Positions 38,601 to 47,859 of a stretch of DNA of 61,117 bases are shown piece by piece (position 1 is the stretch's first letter; every line of letters starts with the position of its first letter). Origin of the DNA: Holosporaceae bacterium 'Namur' (GTDB taxonomy: Bacteria; Pseudomonadota; Alphaproteobacteria; Rickettsiales; Midichloriaceae); contig JACGYV010000011.1 of assembly GCA_014116815.1 (NCBI GenBank), positions 1 to 61,117 of the forward strand, given 5' to 3'. Below the pieces are notes generated by a model. It saw only the letters and a program-made list of their open reading frames with translations, was not told where the DNA came from and ran no database searches. The position numbers and the translations under genes are program-made.

Positions 38601-40478
38601 ATGAAAAACTTTGATTGCTTAAGTGAACTGGAACTTTTTTGCGCATTATCTACAGATGTAGATGAGATCAAAATCACTACACTTAACTACAAGGATTTAT
38701 TTATAAAATTAGAGGAAATCCATGAGAAATTATTTCCCTATACTTTCAATTTTTTAATAACCGATTCTCATCAAATAGTTGATAAAGAAAAAGTATTATC
38801 CTTAGAAAATCTTTTAGAAAAACTGGAAAAAACTCTTTCTCTTATTCCCCTGGCGGCGCTAGCGAATTTTTACTATGAGTTCATGCATTTAAAGCCTTTT
38901 GAATACGGAAATAGTATAGTACTGAGGATATTTATTTTTAAGCTCGCTAAATTTATCGATATGAATCTTGATTTTAGAGTTCTAACCGATAGAGAAGCGA
39001 AAGAATTAATAACCAATAAAAGCTTAGGTTCAATAACTAAAATATTAGAAAAAGCAGCAAACCGAAAATACCCAACTAAAGAATTGAAAATTATACACCC
39101 ATGGCCGAAATGGCCGGAGGCCTCGTTTAAAATCAATGATAAAAACTTCCTATGTTTTGAAGGTAAGTATTTAGTTGCAATAGACGGTACTTTGTTTCCG
39201 ATTAAAAATATTAAAGAAGCATTAGGGAATGATGATTGCATAGATTCTCTTAAATATAAAAAAAAGCTTTTTTCGATTTCGGCAAAAAAAGTGATTGACG
39301 GTATTCCTATTGAGCCGAGCAAGGTGCCGCTCGTGAGTTTAAATCATGATATATTAACCGGGTTAAGTATTGATAAAGAACTACCTATCTTAGTAAATGC
39401 GATTCGCAAAAATAATATTTCCATGCCGGAGCTTCCCGAAAAAATAAATGAGATTAAGAGCAAAGAAGATAACTTAGTAACCAATATTGCTGAAAAAGCT
39501 TCCGAGCGCCTGGTACACACCCTAAAGCTTATAAAGCATATAGCTGAAAATGCATTTTTAAGCAAGCAACCGACTATAGAACATGATTTATTTGTAACTA
39601 TGGGAGGAAGCGGCTCAGGCAAAGGTTTATTAAATGAGATAGCTTTGGAAGCTTCGGATAATAACCTTGTTGAAGCCTCACTTGATAAATCCAGGTACTT
39701 TAGCTTTATATATAAATTATTAATTGCTTGTCGGCATCATAATGATGATTATAAAATTATTGCGCAGTTTGCTTATGTGCTTAGAGATACGATTCTGAAC
39801 TATGCGCTTGCGGAAGGATATAATTTACTATTTGACGGATCAGGGATTCCATATAAAGGGAGGTATGACCATCTGGTCGAAATTTTTAAAAATTCCGGTT
39901 TTAGGACGCATATATTAGTTGCTGAAACCCCATTTTACCTTATACATTCAAAAAATAAGGGAATAGATTCCTACCACAAAATAATTAATCGCTTCAGATA
40001 TTCAAAAGACCATAGAGCTTTACCATGGCGAATTGCCATTCAAAAACACGCCGGCCAGCCGCAATCCCAGCTTAATGCTGCTTGTGACAAAAATGTTAAA
40101 TCTTTTTTGATTATTGATACTTTACCGAAAAAAGAAAAAACATATATTTTAGCTTTTACTAAAGATATTAATAAAGATGATTTAACCTATTTTTTAACAT
40201 ATAAAAATCAGCCGGAAAAACTATTGGAGTATATAATACAAAAGCAGTTGCTTCCTAATAAGCGGATAAATAATATTATGCCCGAAATGCTTGATTTCTT
40301 AATATGCACGAAACTTTCCCGTGAATCATATAGAGTGCTGATAATAACAAACAAGCAACGCTTTATTGAATCCCTAAAAAAGTGCTTGCTAAATGCTGAA
40401 TCAAAGGGGAAAGAAGATATATTTTTTAACCCTTTTCCTTATTTAATCCCTGCAATTGATTTTGAGTATAAGTATTAG
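38601..40478 (+). CDS. Degenerate-Fic plus zeta-toxin-like kinase fusion, candidate effector or toxin
   Basis: 625 residues in three parts. (1) Residues 1-150: helical, with HLKPFEYGNSIVLR (96-109), which aligns with the Fic motif HPFxxGNGRxxR but has Lys98 in place of the catalytic His, while Pro, Phe, Gly103, Asn104 and the last Arg109 are kept. (2) A middle region (150-325) of unknown fold. (3) P-loop domain from about 328: Walker A GGSGSGKG (335-342), DKSRY (362-366) and LLFDGSGIPYKGRYD (409-423), matching zeta-toxin/PezT UDP-GlcNAc kinases; C-terminal tail 480-625 unknown. No antitoxin-like small gene adjoins it. The upstream gene dacB is divergent. Most likely a host-acting or toxin-like protein; not demonstrated. 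Confidence 0.7.
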   Translation: MKNFDCLSELELFCALSTDVDEIKITTLNYKDLFIKLEEIHEKLFPYTFNFLITDSHQIVDKEKVLSLENLLEKLEKTLSLIPLAALANFYYEFMHLKPFEYGNSIVLRIFIFKLAKFIDMNLDFRVLTDREAKELITNKSLGSITKILEKAANRKYPTKELKIIHPWPKWPEASFKINDKNFLCFEGKYLVAIDGTLFPIKNIKEALGNDDCIDSLKYKKKLFSISAKKVIDGIPIEPSKVPLVSLNHDILTGLSIDKELPILVNAIRKNNISMPELPEKINEIKSKEDNLVTNIAEKASERLVHTLKLIKHIAENAFLSKQPTIEHDLFVTMGGSGSGKGLLNEIALEASDNNLVEASLDKSRYFSFIYKLLIACRHHNDDYKIIAQFAYVLRDTILNYALAEGYNLLFDGSGIPYKGRYDHLVEIFKNSGFRTHILVAETPFYLIHSKNKGIDSYHKIINRFRYSKDHRALPWRIAIQKHAGQPQSQLNAACDKNVKSFLIIDTLPKKEKTYILAFTKDINKDDLTYFLTYKNQPEKLLEYIIQKQLLPNKRINNIMPEMLDFLICTKLSRESYRVLIITNKQRFIESLKKCLLNAESKGKEDIFFNPFPYLIPAIDFEYKY

Positions 40479-40553
40479 TTGCCTTTCACTAAACTATTAC
40501 TTATAAAAGTTATATCTTGCTTTTAAAAACCGTGTATAACAAATTTTTTCCAA

Positions 40554-41630
40554 ATGCATATCTATCATAAGTATTTATTTAAAGCCGTATTTTTGCAGTT
40601 TATTGCCGTTCTAGCCACGCTTACCGGTATAGTTTGGATTACCCAATCAATGAGGATTGTCGATCTCATAGTAAATAAAGGAATTAACTTTTTGGATTTT
40701 TTAAAAATTACTATGCTCTTGGTCCCGTATCTGGTTTTTATTATTATTCCCGTGGCGCTGTTTTTCTCCGGAATTTCGGTAGCTTATAAATTACTTTCAG
40801 ATAAAGAGATGATAATATTAAAAAGCATAGGTCTAAGTGATTTTCAAATTGCCAAGCCTTTTCTAAATTTAGCATTTCTTATAGTCGGTTTAAGTTACAT
40901 AATTTCTTGTTATGTGCTTCCGTTAAGCTATGGAAAATTTAAAGATTTACAGGTATATTTCAGGAATAACTATGCTTCGATATTGCTTGAAGAGGGAGTG
41001 TTCAGTTCCCAGGTTAACAAGCTGACATTATATGTTGATAAGAAGATAGATGAGAAAACGTACGGCGGCATTGTGGTCTATGATAATAGAGAAGTCAATA
41101 ACCCTAAAGTAGTGTTTGCCAAGGAAGGAAAGATTTTTAAGACACAAAATAATTCCTGGTTTGAATTATATAACGGCAGTCATCAGGAAAAGAATATTTC
41201 CGGAGATGGACTTTCAGTGTTATATTTTGATAAATATTCCATAAACTTTAGCCTTTTTGAGGAGGATTATATCAGAACAATCGAGCCGAATGAAAAATAT
41301 ATTACTGAACTGTTTGATATATCTCCCGATGAAGAAAGTAAACGAAATAAATTAATCAGCCATGGTCACTTTAGGCTTTCTTGGCCGCTGAATTCATTAG
41401 CGTTAATGATGGTGGCAACCTCAATGTTAATTACCAATAGGTATCAAAGAAAAGAGGGAGTTTATAGAAATTTAGCGGTAGGCATCTTAGGCATCGGATT
41501 CATAATTTTATCTATTATATTTAATAACTTTACTCTACATAATTTAAACTTTGCGGTACTTATGTACTTGGCGCCTATTACATTGATGATATTTGCATTA
41601 ATACGTTTTAAGAGGGCTAATAATCTTTGA
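40554..41630 (+). CDS. lptF: LPS export ABC transporter permease LptF
   Basis: 358 residues with the LptF/G topology: three TM helices (about 10-30, 50-75, 100-125), a periplasmic beta-jellyroll (130-270), three TM helices (275-355). Typical start LFKAVFLQFIAVLATLTGIVWITQSMRIVDLI. Extracts LPS from the inner membrane with LptB and LptG and passes it to LptC/A. No lptG follows. Evidence that lipopolysaccharide is made, which separates this organism from Anaplasma/Ehrlichia/Wolbachia. Confidence 0.93.
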   Translation: MHIYHKYLFKAVFLQFIAVLATLTGIVWITQSMRIVDLIVNKGINFLDFLKITMLLVPYLVFIIIPVALFFSGISVAYKLLSDKEMIILKSIGLSDFQIAKPFLNLAFLIVGLSYIISCYVLPLSYGKFKDLQVYFRNNYASILLEEGVFSSQVNKLTLYVDKKIDEKTYGGIVVYDNREVNNPKVVFAKEGKIFKTQNNSWFELYNGSHQEKNISGDGLSVLYFDKYSINFSLFEEDYIRTIEPNEKYITELFDISPDEESKRNKLISHGHFRLSWPLNSLALMMVATSMLITNRYQRKEGVYRNLAVGILGIGFIILSIIFNNFTLHNLNFAVLMYLAPITLMIFALIRFKRANNL

Positions 41631-41643
41631 AAACATTTAAAAG

Positions 41644-41692
41644 AAAAAGGGCTTATAGAATGTAAAATTGAGATTCAACCCCTTTTAACTTT
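41644..41692. terminator. Possible terminator between lptF and clpB
   Basis: AAAAGGG near 41645-41651 pairs with CCCTTTT at 41680-41686 (7 bp) between two convergent genes, followed by AACTTTTT. Weak. Confidence 0.3.
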
Positions 41693-41716
41693 TTAACTGC
41701 CTTATAGTAAATTAAG

Positions 41717-44305
41717 TTATAAATCAGAAGGCTCTATCATAAATTTTAACCCTTCCTTATCTTCGAGAATTTTAATATTGCTATTTTCCTTAATTTCTCC
41801 GGAAAGCAATTTTTCCGCAAGCGGATTCTGAATATAATGCTGAATTACCCTCTTCAAAGGTCTTGCTCCGAACACGGGGTCATAGCCCTTATCAGCCAGC
41901 CAATCTTTAGCCGTATCATCAACTTCGAGAGTAATTTTTTTCTCTTTTAGTAAGGTGATTAAGCGCTTAAGTTGGATATCAACGATTTTATGCATATGTT
42001 TGCGTGCGAGACGGCTAAATAGAATGATTTCATCAAGCCGATTCAAAAATTCCGGCTTAAAAGCACCTCTTACTACTTCCATTACTTTGTTCCTGGCTTG
42101 CTCAACTTCTGCACCTTCAGGAAGGGCTGCAATATATTCGGAACCTAAGTTAGAGGTAAGGATAATAACCGTATTTCTAAAATCAACCGTTCTGCCCTGG
42201 CCATCGGTTAACCTCCCTTCATCCAACACTTGGAGTAGTATATTAAATACATCAGGATGAGCTTTCTCGATTTCATCGAAAAGCACCACCTGATAGGGTC
42301 TTCTTCTAACTGCTTCGGTTAACACTCCGCCTTCTTCATAGCCGACATATCCCGGAGGAGCGCCGATCAACCTTGCCACACTATGTTTTTCCATGAATTC
42401 AGACATATCAATTCTTACCATTGCTTTCTTATCATCAAATAAGAATTGGCATAATGCTTTGGTAAGTTCGGTTTTACCGACTCCGGTAGGCCCTAAGAAT
42501 AAGAAGGAGCCGATCGGTTTTTCATAATCGGCAAGACCGGCACGGGATCTTCTTACTGCGCTTGCTATGGCCTTAACCGCATTATCCTGACCTACAACAT
42601 ATTCTTTAATATGCTCTTCCATGTGTAAAAGTTTCTCTTTCTCACCTTCAAGCATTTTATCGATCGGTATTCCAGTCCATCTGGAAACTATGGAGGCAAT
42701 ATCATTTTCAGTAATAGTTTCTTTTAGCATTTGCATATCTTTTGAACTTTCGGCTTCCTGTACTTTCTTCTCCAGCTCAGGAATTATTCCGTATCTTATC
42801 TCTCCGGCTCTTGCATAATTGCCGGATCTTTGTACTGTTTCGAGCTCAATTTTAGCCGCATCAAGTTTTTCTTTATTCTTCTTAAGCTCGTTGATCTTGA
42901 GTTTTTCCGCTTGCCATTTGCTGTTCAAATCAAAAGCTTTGGCTTCAACCTCAGATAGATCTTTCTTCAACTTTTCAAGCCTGGTTTGTGAAGCGGTATC
43001 TTGTTCTTTTTCTAATGCTGAAATTTCTATTTTAAGCTGAATTATTTTGCGATCAAGTTCATCTAAAGCTTCCGGCTTACTATCAACTTGCATGCGAAGC
43101 CTGCTGGCTGCCTCATCAATCAGGTCGATTGCTTTGTCAGGTAAAAATCTTTCGGTGATATAGCGATTAGAAAGCGTGGCAGCCGCAACAATTGCGCTAT
43201 CACTGATTCTTATTCCATGGTGCATTTCATATTTTTCTTTTAAGCCGCGTAAAATTGAAACAGTATCCTCGACAGTCGGTTCCGGTATAAATACCGGTTG
43301 GAAACGCCTTGCAAGGGCTGCATCTTTTTCAATATGCTTTCTGTATTCATCAAGCGTAGTTGCGCCGATACAGTGGAGTTCGCCTCTGGCAAGGGCGGGC
43401 TTAAGCAGATTGGAAGCATCCATCGCACCTTCGGCGGCTCCCGCACCCACAAGTGTGTGAAGCTCATCTATAAACAGAATAATCTCTCCTTCCGCTGCCG
43501 AAACTTCATTTAAAACGGCTTTTAGCCTTTCTTCAAATTCTCCTCTAAATTTTGCACCCGCAATTAATGCGCCCAAATCTAAAGAAAAAAGCTTTTGATT
43601 ATGCAGGTTCTCAGGCACGTCACCCGCGACCATCCTTTGAGCTAACCCTTCTATGATTGCGGTTTTCCCGACTCCCGGTTCACCGATAAGCACGGGGTTA
43701 TTTTTAGTCCTTCTTGAAAGAACCTGCATTGTTCTTCGGATTTCTTCATCCCTTCCGATGACCGGGTCAAGCTTACCCAGTTCGGCAAGCTTAGTGATAT
43801 CCTTGGCATATTTTTTTAACGCCTCAAAGGTAGCTTCTGCATTTGCGGAATTTGCCGTTCTGCCTTTACGCATTTTTTCAATAGCGTTATTAATCTTATT
43901 TTCGGTAATTCCGGCGCTTTTTAGAATATTAAAGCTTTCAGTATCTTTTACTTTAGCTAAGGCTTGCAGAATTCTTTCTACGGTAACAAAGCTATCATTG
44001 GACTTATTAGCCAAACTATTAGCCTCTTCCATTACTTTTGCAGTTTCAGGCGAAAGAAAAAGTTGACCGGCACCCGAGCCGGAAATTTTCGGTAGTTTAT
44101 CCAAGCATGCTTTAACTTCCGCTTCTATTAATTTGGGATTTGCATCACAAGCGGTAAGCAGACTTGCAATAAAATCATCATCTTCTTTTAACAATGCATA
44201 CATAATATGCTCAGGCATAAATTTTTGATGATTGCTTGCAACGGCACCGGTTTGTGCGTGTTGTATTACTTCTCTGGCTCTTTCGGTAAATTTCTCAAAA
44301 TTCAT
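41717..44305 (-). CDS. clpB: ATP-dependent disaggregase ClpB
   Basis: 862 residues, full length. N-domain (1-145), AAA1 with Walker [10 protein letters not shown] (about 207) and [23 protein letters not shown], long M-domain coiled coil (about 395-525), AAA2 with GPTGVGKTE (about 608) and Walker [37 protein letters not shown]. Rescues aggregated proteins with DnaK/GrpE. Transcribed convergently to lptF. Upstream DNA (44306-44448) contains no unambiguous heat-shock promoter. Confidence 0.97.
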   Translation of the reverse strand: MNFEKFTERAREVIQHAQTGAVASNHQKFMPEHIMYALLKEDDDFIASLLTACDANPKLIEAEVKACLDKLPKISGSGAGQLFLSPETAKVMEEANSLANKSNDSFVTVERILQALAKVKDTESFNILKSAGITENKINNAIEKMRKGRTANSANAEATFEALKKYAKDITKLAELGKLDPVIGRDEEIRRTMQVLSRRTKNNPVLIGEPGVGKTAIIEGLAQRMVAGDVPENLHNQKLFSLDLGALIAGAKFRGEFEERLKAVLNEVSAAEGEIILFIDELHTLVGAGAAEGAMDASNLLKPALARGELHCIGATTLDEYRKHIEKDAALARRFQPVFIPEPTVEDTVSILRGLKEKYEMHHGIRISDSAIVAAATLSNRYITERFLPDKAIDLIDEAASRLRMQVDSKPEALDELDRKIIQLKIEISALEKEQDTASQTRLEKLKKDLSEVEAKAFDLNSKWQAEKLKINELKKNKEKLDAAKIELETVQRSGNYARAGEIRYGIIPELEKKVQEAESSKDMQMLKETITENDIASIVSRWTGIPIDKMLEGEKEKLLHMEEHIKEYVVGQDNAVKAIASAVRRSRAGLADYEKPIGSFLFLGPTGVGKTELTKALCQFLFDDKKAMVRIDMSEFMEKHSVARLIGAPPGYVGYEEGGVLTEAVRRRPYQVVLFDEIEKAHPDVFNILLQVLDEGRLTDGQGRTVDFRNTVIILTSNLGSEYIAALPEGAEVEQARNKVMEVVRGAFKPEFLNRLDEIILFSRLARKHMHKIVDIQLKRLITLLKEKKITLEVDDTAKDWLADKGYDPVFGARPLKRVIQHYIQNPLAEKLLSGEIKENSNIKILEDKEGLKFMIEPSDL

Positions 44306-44448
44306 CTTATTACCTTTTAATTTATCTGTTGAATAAATATGTAGTAAGGATATTTACTTTTTTAAAGAGTAGTTAATTAAGAAAATTTACATATCATTTT
44401 TTCAAAGTTAATCTCAAGCATATGTTTTTTTATAAAAGAGCAGAAGGG

Positions 44449-44889
44449 CTATGCTCTTAGCACGCATAAGTATCTTGGTATAGAATATGAATTATTCTCA
44501 ATTAGTTGTGTCATAAATCCGAGGTTTTGATAAAAACTTACAGACTCGTTATCAGTTTCCGCTTCAATTATATTTAAATCATACTTTATAGGTAAGGTTT
44601 TTATTACTTTTGTTCCGATGCCTTCTTTTTGAAAATCTGGTAAAATACTTATATGCTTTATAATTCCTTTATTGAGCATTAGCTCTATACCTAAAAGACC
44701 TATTAATTCATTATTCTTTTCAATCCCAAGTAAATCGGTGGAATCTGTATGAAGATAATAATTAATGATATCTTGAACTTTCTCCTCTTTGCTTGGATAA
44801 GTACATGATAATAATAGAGTTTTAATCAAATCAAAATATGAATCCTGATTCAGTGCAACCTTCAAATCAATAAGAGAAATTTCATCCAT
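44449..44889 (-). CDS. GNAT-family acetyltransferase
   Basis: 146 residues. Acetyl-CoA-binding stretch HISILPDFQKEGIGTKVIKTL with the Q-x-x-G-x-G loop QKEGIG, then IIEAETDNESVSFYQNLGF of the fold end. Substrate unknown. Small single gene between clpB and the ferritin-like gene. Confidence 0.85.
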   Translation of the reverse strand: MDEISLIDLKVALNQDSYFDLIKTLLLSCTYPSKEEKVQDIINYYLHTDSTDLLGIEKNNELIGLLGIELMLNKGIIKHISILPDFQKEGIGTKVIKTLPIKYDLNIIEAETDNESVSFYQNLGFMTQLIENNSYSIPRYLCVLRA

Positions 44890-45055
44890 ATCAAACGCTT
44901 TTATAAAAAATTAATAAAATTTTCATAAATGTAGCTTAAACGTTAATTAATTGGGGCAACTTATAAAGTTAATATGTTAAGTTGGCAACAGAATTATATT
45001 ATTTTTTTGAAAAGAAAAAGATTAGAAAATCATACGAATAATATTTGAATTGCTA

Positions 45056-45081
45056 TTGAGCCATGTATGAACGCGGCTCAA
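45056..45081. other. Hairpin downstream of the ferritin-like gene
   Basis: TTGAGCC (45056-45062) pairs with GGCTCAA (45075-45081), 12-base loop, 14 bases beyond the stop of the minus-strand gene at 45096. The flanking A/T run is on the wrong side for a classic terminator in the minus direction. Confidence 0.4.
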
Positions 45082-45095
45082 AAAAGATGAATGAG

Positions 45096-45545
45096 TTATG
45101 CGGTAGTTTCTTCAAGCCATTTTTTATGTCTGCGCTCGTCTTCTCTTGCTCTTCTTACAAATTCAGCAGCGCTGCTTGGCTTATCTTCATGATTAAGCAT
45201 TCTTTCGTATGCAGTGTTAGTATCTTCTTCGGCAGCTAGCATTGCTTTTAAAATTGAGTTATCACCGATTAAGTTTGCGATTGCTACTTTTCCGATCATG
45301 AGAACCTGTTTACCGCATGGGCCATCGGTAAATTCTTCGCCGCTTGCCTTGAGTAATTTTCTGATTTCTTCAATATGTCGCTCATGGTCGGCTTTAAACT
45401 CATTTAATTTAGCTTTATAGTTTTCATCATTAAGCCTATCAACGGCGGCTGTATAAGTTTCGGTTGCATCATATTCAAGTTCCAATAAATCTTTTAATGC
45501 GTCAGTAAATCTAGCTTGGGTGCCTACTAATGTAACCATAGTCAT
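45096..45545 (-). CDS. Ferritin-like domain protein (DUF2383/rubrerythrin-fold)
   Basis: 149 residues of a four-helix bundle: LKDLLELEYDATETYTAAV, FKADHERHIEEIRKLL, MLAAEEDTNTAYERML and RAREDERRHKKWLEETTA. The paired Glu and ExxH motifs at equivalent places in the helices are those of diiron ferritin-like proteins. Possible roles: iron handling or oxidative stress. It is divergent from the host-attachment-family gene, with a shared 142-base region. Confidence 0.85.
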   Translation of the reverse strand: MTMVTLVGTQARFTDALKDLLELEYDATETYTAAVDRLNDENYKAKLNEFKADHERHIEEIRKLLKASGEEFTDGPCGKQVLMIGKVAIANLIGDNSILKAMLAAEEDTNTAYERMLNHEDKPSSAAEFVRRAREDERRHKKWLEETTA

Positions 45546-45624
45546 TCTCCTTTGTATTTATAACTTTTAATGATTTTATTGATTTTAAGGATATTTCAAA
45601 AGTGAAAATAGTAAAAGTTTAACG

Positions 45625-45652
45625 TTGCCTAGCTTTAAAGCTTATATAATCT
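45625..45652 (+). promoter_or_regulatory. Predicted promoter of the host-attachment-family gene
   Basis: TTGCCT (45625-45630), 16-base spacer, TAATCT (45647-45652); TATAAT also lies at 45645-45650. It is 35 bases before the preferred ATG 45688. Confidence 0.45.
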
Positions 45653-45687
45653 CTTTTTTTATTAAAGAAAAGAAAATAGAGGTCATT

Positions 45688-46113
45688 ATGAGTAATAAAC
45701 TAATAGTTGTAGCAGATGCTAAAAATGCTATTTTTTATAAAGCGGTAGGCCTGAAAGTTACTGAACAGAACAGCCAAATTAATGCTGATGAGTTTAATAT
45801 TGCACATAAACACCCGCCGAGAAGAGAAGGATTTAATCATATCGGCTCTACCCCGAGCCACTACTTTGATCCGCGTTCCGAGTTTAAAAGCTTAGAAAGA
45901 GATGATTTCTGTAAAGAAGTAGTCAATCATATTGATTCAGTTTGCAACCATGAAAAATTTGATGAACTGATCATTGTAGCTGAGCCTAAAACTTTAGGAG
46001 ACATACGTAGCAACCTTAATCCTAAGCTTAAAACTCTTGTTACGAAAGAAATTTCTAAGGATTTAATACATGCGGATAAAATATCTATAGAAAATCACGT
46101 ATTCAGTAATTAA
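45688..46113 (+). CDS. Host-attachment-family protein (PF10116-like)
   Basis: 141 residues from ATG 45688, preceded by GAGG at 45679-45682. Sequence KLIVVADAKNAIFYKAVG at the start, KHPPRREGFNHIGSTPSHYFDPRS in the middle and FDELIIVAEPKTLGDIRSNLNPKLKTLVTKEISKDLIH are typical of the family annotated as 'protein required for attachment to host cells' in Agrobacterium, related to release-factor-like folds. The molecular role is not established. An upstream in-frame TTG at 45625 would lie inside the promoter and is not used. Confidence 0.82.
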   Translation: MSNKLIVVADAKNAIFYKAVGLKVTEQNSQINADEFNIAHKHPPRREGFNHIGSTPSHYFDPRSEFKSLERDDFCKEVVNHIDSVCNHEKFDELIIVAEPKTLGDIRSNLNPKLKTLVTKEISKDLIHADKISIENHVFSN

Positions 46114-46200
46114 ATTTATTAGACTATATCAAATAAATAGTTAATATAATTTAAAATTTAGTATAATAAAATATATAAAGCATTTTTAAGAGGATAGATA

Positions 46201-46635
46201 ATGAAAGCGGGGAGGGTAAGTAGTAAAAGCCTTTTACCTAAATTTATGAGTACAGGTGAAAAGCAAAAATTCATAGATTGTTTTGATCTTTTAAGCCAAG
46301 GTAATTACAAATTTTATGACAGTAATGATGAAGAGATTAGTAATGCTGATGAGTTGATAAAATCAATAATTCCTAAATTAAGCTATTTTAAAGATGTTGA
46401 AGAACTTTTACTGCAAATATTGGAGATTAAAAGTAAGGAAGATGAATGTATTGAATTATTTACAAACCATAATATACAACTTGAAGAATACAGGGATCAA
46501 AATAATTTTTTATTGAATGGCAGCATATTTACAGATAGTCATAATACTACTGGCGAGTATCCTGAGCAGCACATTTATTCTCTTCCTATAATTTTTGAAT
46601 ATAATGCGGCTTATCATATTTCTTCCATGATATAA
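46201..46635 (+). CDS. Protein of unknown function, tandem paralogue A
   Basis: 144 residues, acidic, no TM helix or signal. Middle segment NYKFYDSNDEEISNADELIKS and IKSKEDECIELFTNHNIQLEE resembles the following gene (LKFCDSLGKEINNFDNLYNT and ESKEDLTKQCLDMFKKEG). So the pair looks like a diverged tandem duplication. No function recognised. The ATG follows AGAGGAT. Confidence 0.6.
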   Translation: MKAGRVSSKSLLPKFMSTGEKQKFIDCFDLLSQGNYKFYDSNDEEISNADELIKSIIPKLSYFKDVEELLLQILEIKSKEDECIELFTNHNIQLEEYRDQNNFLLNGSIFTDSHNTTGEYPEQHIYSLPIIFEYNAAYHISSMI

Positions 46636-46679
46636 TAAGTTTTATTCCAATTAAAATTTCACTAACTAAATAAAAAATC

Positions 46680-47282
46680 ATGAAGAAAAAAGAAGAAATA
46701 ATTATTAGGTTTGAAGATTTAAAGAAAGCTTTGGAAGATTCCAAAAATGCTTTTCTGGAAATCCGAGAATTAATTCCACAACTGAAAAAGACACATGCTG
46801 AGGAATGTTACAACTTCTTGACTAATAAATATCAGCTTAAATTCTGTGATTCACTCGGTAAAGAGATTAATAATTTTGATAATTTATATAATACTTTTAA
46901 AAACAGTTTATCCGATAAAGAAATTATAATAGATGCTTTAGGGAAAGAGAGCAAAGAGGATTTAACAAAGCAATGTTTGGATATGTTTAAGAAAGAGGGA
47001 GTATATGTATTAGAAAAATTAAGCCATCTTGATATTGAAAATCTTAGTGAGTATATATTTCAGGCCACTAATGAGTTAAGTGCACTTGAGGTTTTAGGAA
47101 ATGAATCTTCCTTACGGAATCATAATGAAAGTTTACTGCGTAGTACGCACAGTTTGAATTTTACCACTGAGTTTCAGGCTGAGGAAAATGATATCGAAAA
47201 CTCATTTGACTCGGATTATAAGGAAATAAAATATACATTACCTACTTCTGAAGAATTATTAGAAAGTTTAAGTTTTATTTAA
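46680..47282 (+). CDS. Protein of unknown function, tandem paralogue B
   Basis: 200 residues, Glu/Lys/Ser-rich, helical, ending in an acidic polar tail (FQAEENDIENSFDSDYKEIKYT). Shares the pattern of the preceding gene (D-S-x-x-x-E-I-x-N, then K-E-S-K-E-D/K-S-K-E-D) and probably arose by duplication, with a longer N- and C-terminus. 44 bases after the first, same strand. No function recognised; lineage-specific. Confidence 0.6.
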   Translation: MKKKEEIIIRFEDLKKALEDSKNAFLEIRELIPQLKKTHAEECYNFLTNKYQLKFCDSLGKEINNFDNLYNTFKNSLSDKEIIIDALGKESKEDLTKQCLDMFKKEGVYVLEKLSHLDIENLSEYIFQATNELSALEVLGNESSLRNHNESLLRSTHSLNFTTEFQAEENDIENSFDSDYKEIKYTLPTSEELLESLSFI

Positions 47283-47297
47283 AAACTTTAATATGAG

Positions 47298-47684
47298 TTA
47301 TAACCGTTCTCCTATAACGGTTCCCAGGTATGCAAATCCTATGCAAAATACCACGCTGCAAATAATATATAAAAGCGCTACAAATAACTCGCCGGCTTTT
47401 AAGAGATTTATAGTTTCGATTGAAAATGAAGAAAAGGTAGTATAGCCCCCTAAAAACCCGGTTATCAGCAAAGCTTTCAGTTGATCGGCAGCTTCATTAT
47501 TTGCGTTAAATTTATTTGATATAATAGTAAACAATAGACCTATTATAAAGGATCCGATTATATTAACACTTAATGTACCGAGTGGGTAATATGAACCGAA
47601 AAGAGAATTGATTTTTAATGTGGTTAAATATCTTAGCATACCTCCCATACCGCAACCGATAAATACTGATAAATAAAGATTCAT
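47298..47684 (-). CDS. crcB: Fluoride channel (Fluc/CrcB)
   Basis: 128 residues from ATG 47684 (AGGAAG ribosome site; an upstream in-frame ATG at 47741 would add 19 atypical residues). Four TM helices; signatures FIGCGMGGMLRYL, PLGTLSVNIIGSF and GGYTTFSSFS (Phe-box Phe residues). Exports F- as a dual-topology dimer. Divergent from the CDF transporter. A hairpin lies in its leader. Confidence 0.93.
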   Translation of the reverse strand: MNLYLSVFIGCGMGGMLRYLTTLKINSLFGSYYPLGTLSVNIIGSFIIGLLFTIISNKFNANNEAADQLKALLITGFLGGYTTFSSFSIETINLLKAGELFVALLYIICSVVFCIGFAYLGTVIGERL

Positions 47685-47712
47685 GTAGCTTCCTATGATA
47701 ATATATTTATAA

Positions 47713-47733
47713 TAAAACCGACAAAAGGTCGGT
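47713..47733 (-). promoter_or_regulatory. Leader hairpin upstream of crcB
   Basis: AAACCGAC and GTCGGTTT (8 bp, 5-base loop) at 47713-47733, followed on the minus strand by TTTATTAT. It sits 29 bases before the crcB ATG and resembles a terminator or attenuator. It does not match the fluoride riboswitch consensus as far as I can recall it. Confidence 0.45.
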
Positions 47734-47859
47734 TTACCCAATCAAAATTGTAAAGTAATTGAAATTAATATTTTTTTAAACTTTATAGTAAATAAGTATT
47801 ATATCAATATCTTTAAAAGAGAAAAGTATTAATCAAACCCAACCGGTTAGGAATAGATA

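Noticed and set aside
45625..45687. N-terminal extension of the host-attachment-family protein
   Set aside because: Its TTG start coincides with the -35 box; ATG 45688 has a proper ribosome site and gives the conserved N-terminus.
47685..47859. Fluoride riboswitch upstream of crcB
   Set aside because: The hairpin present lacks the conserved bases of the crcB motif.
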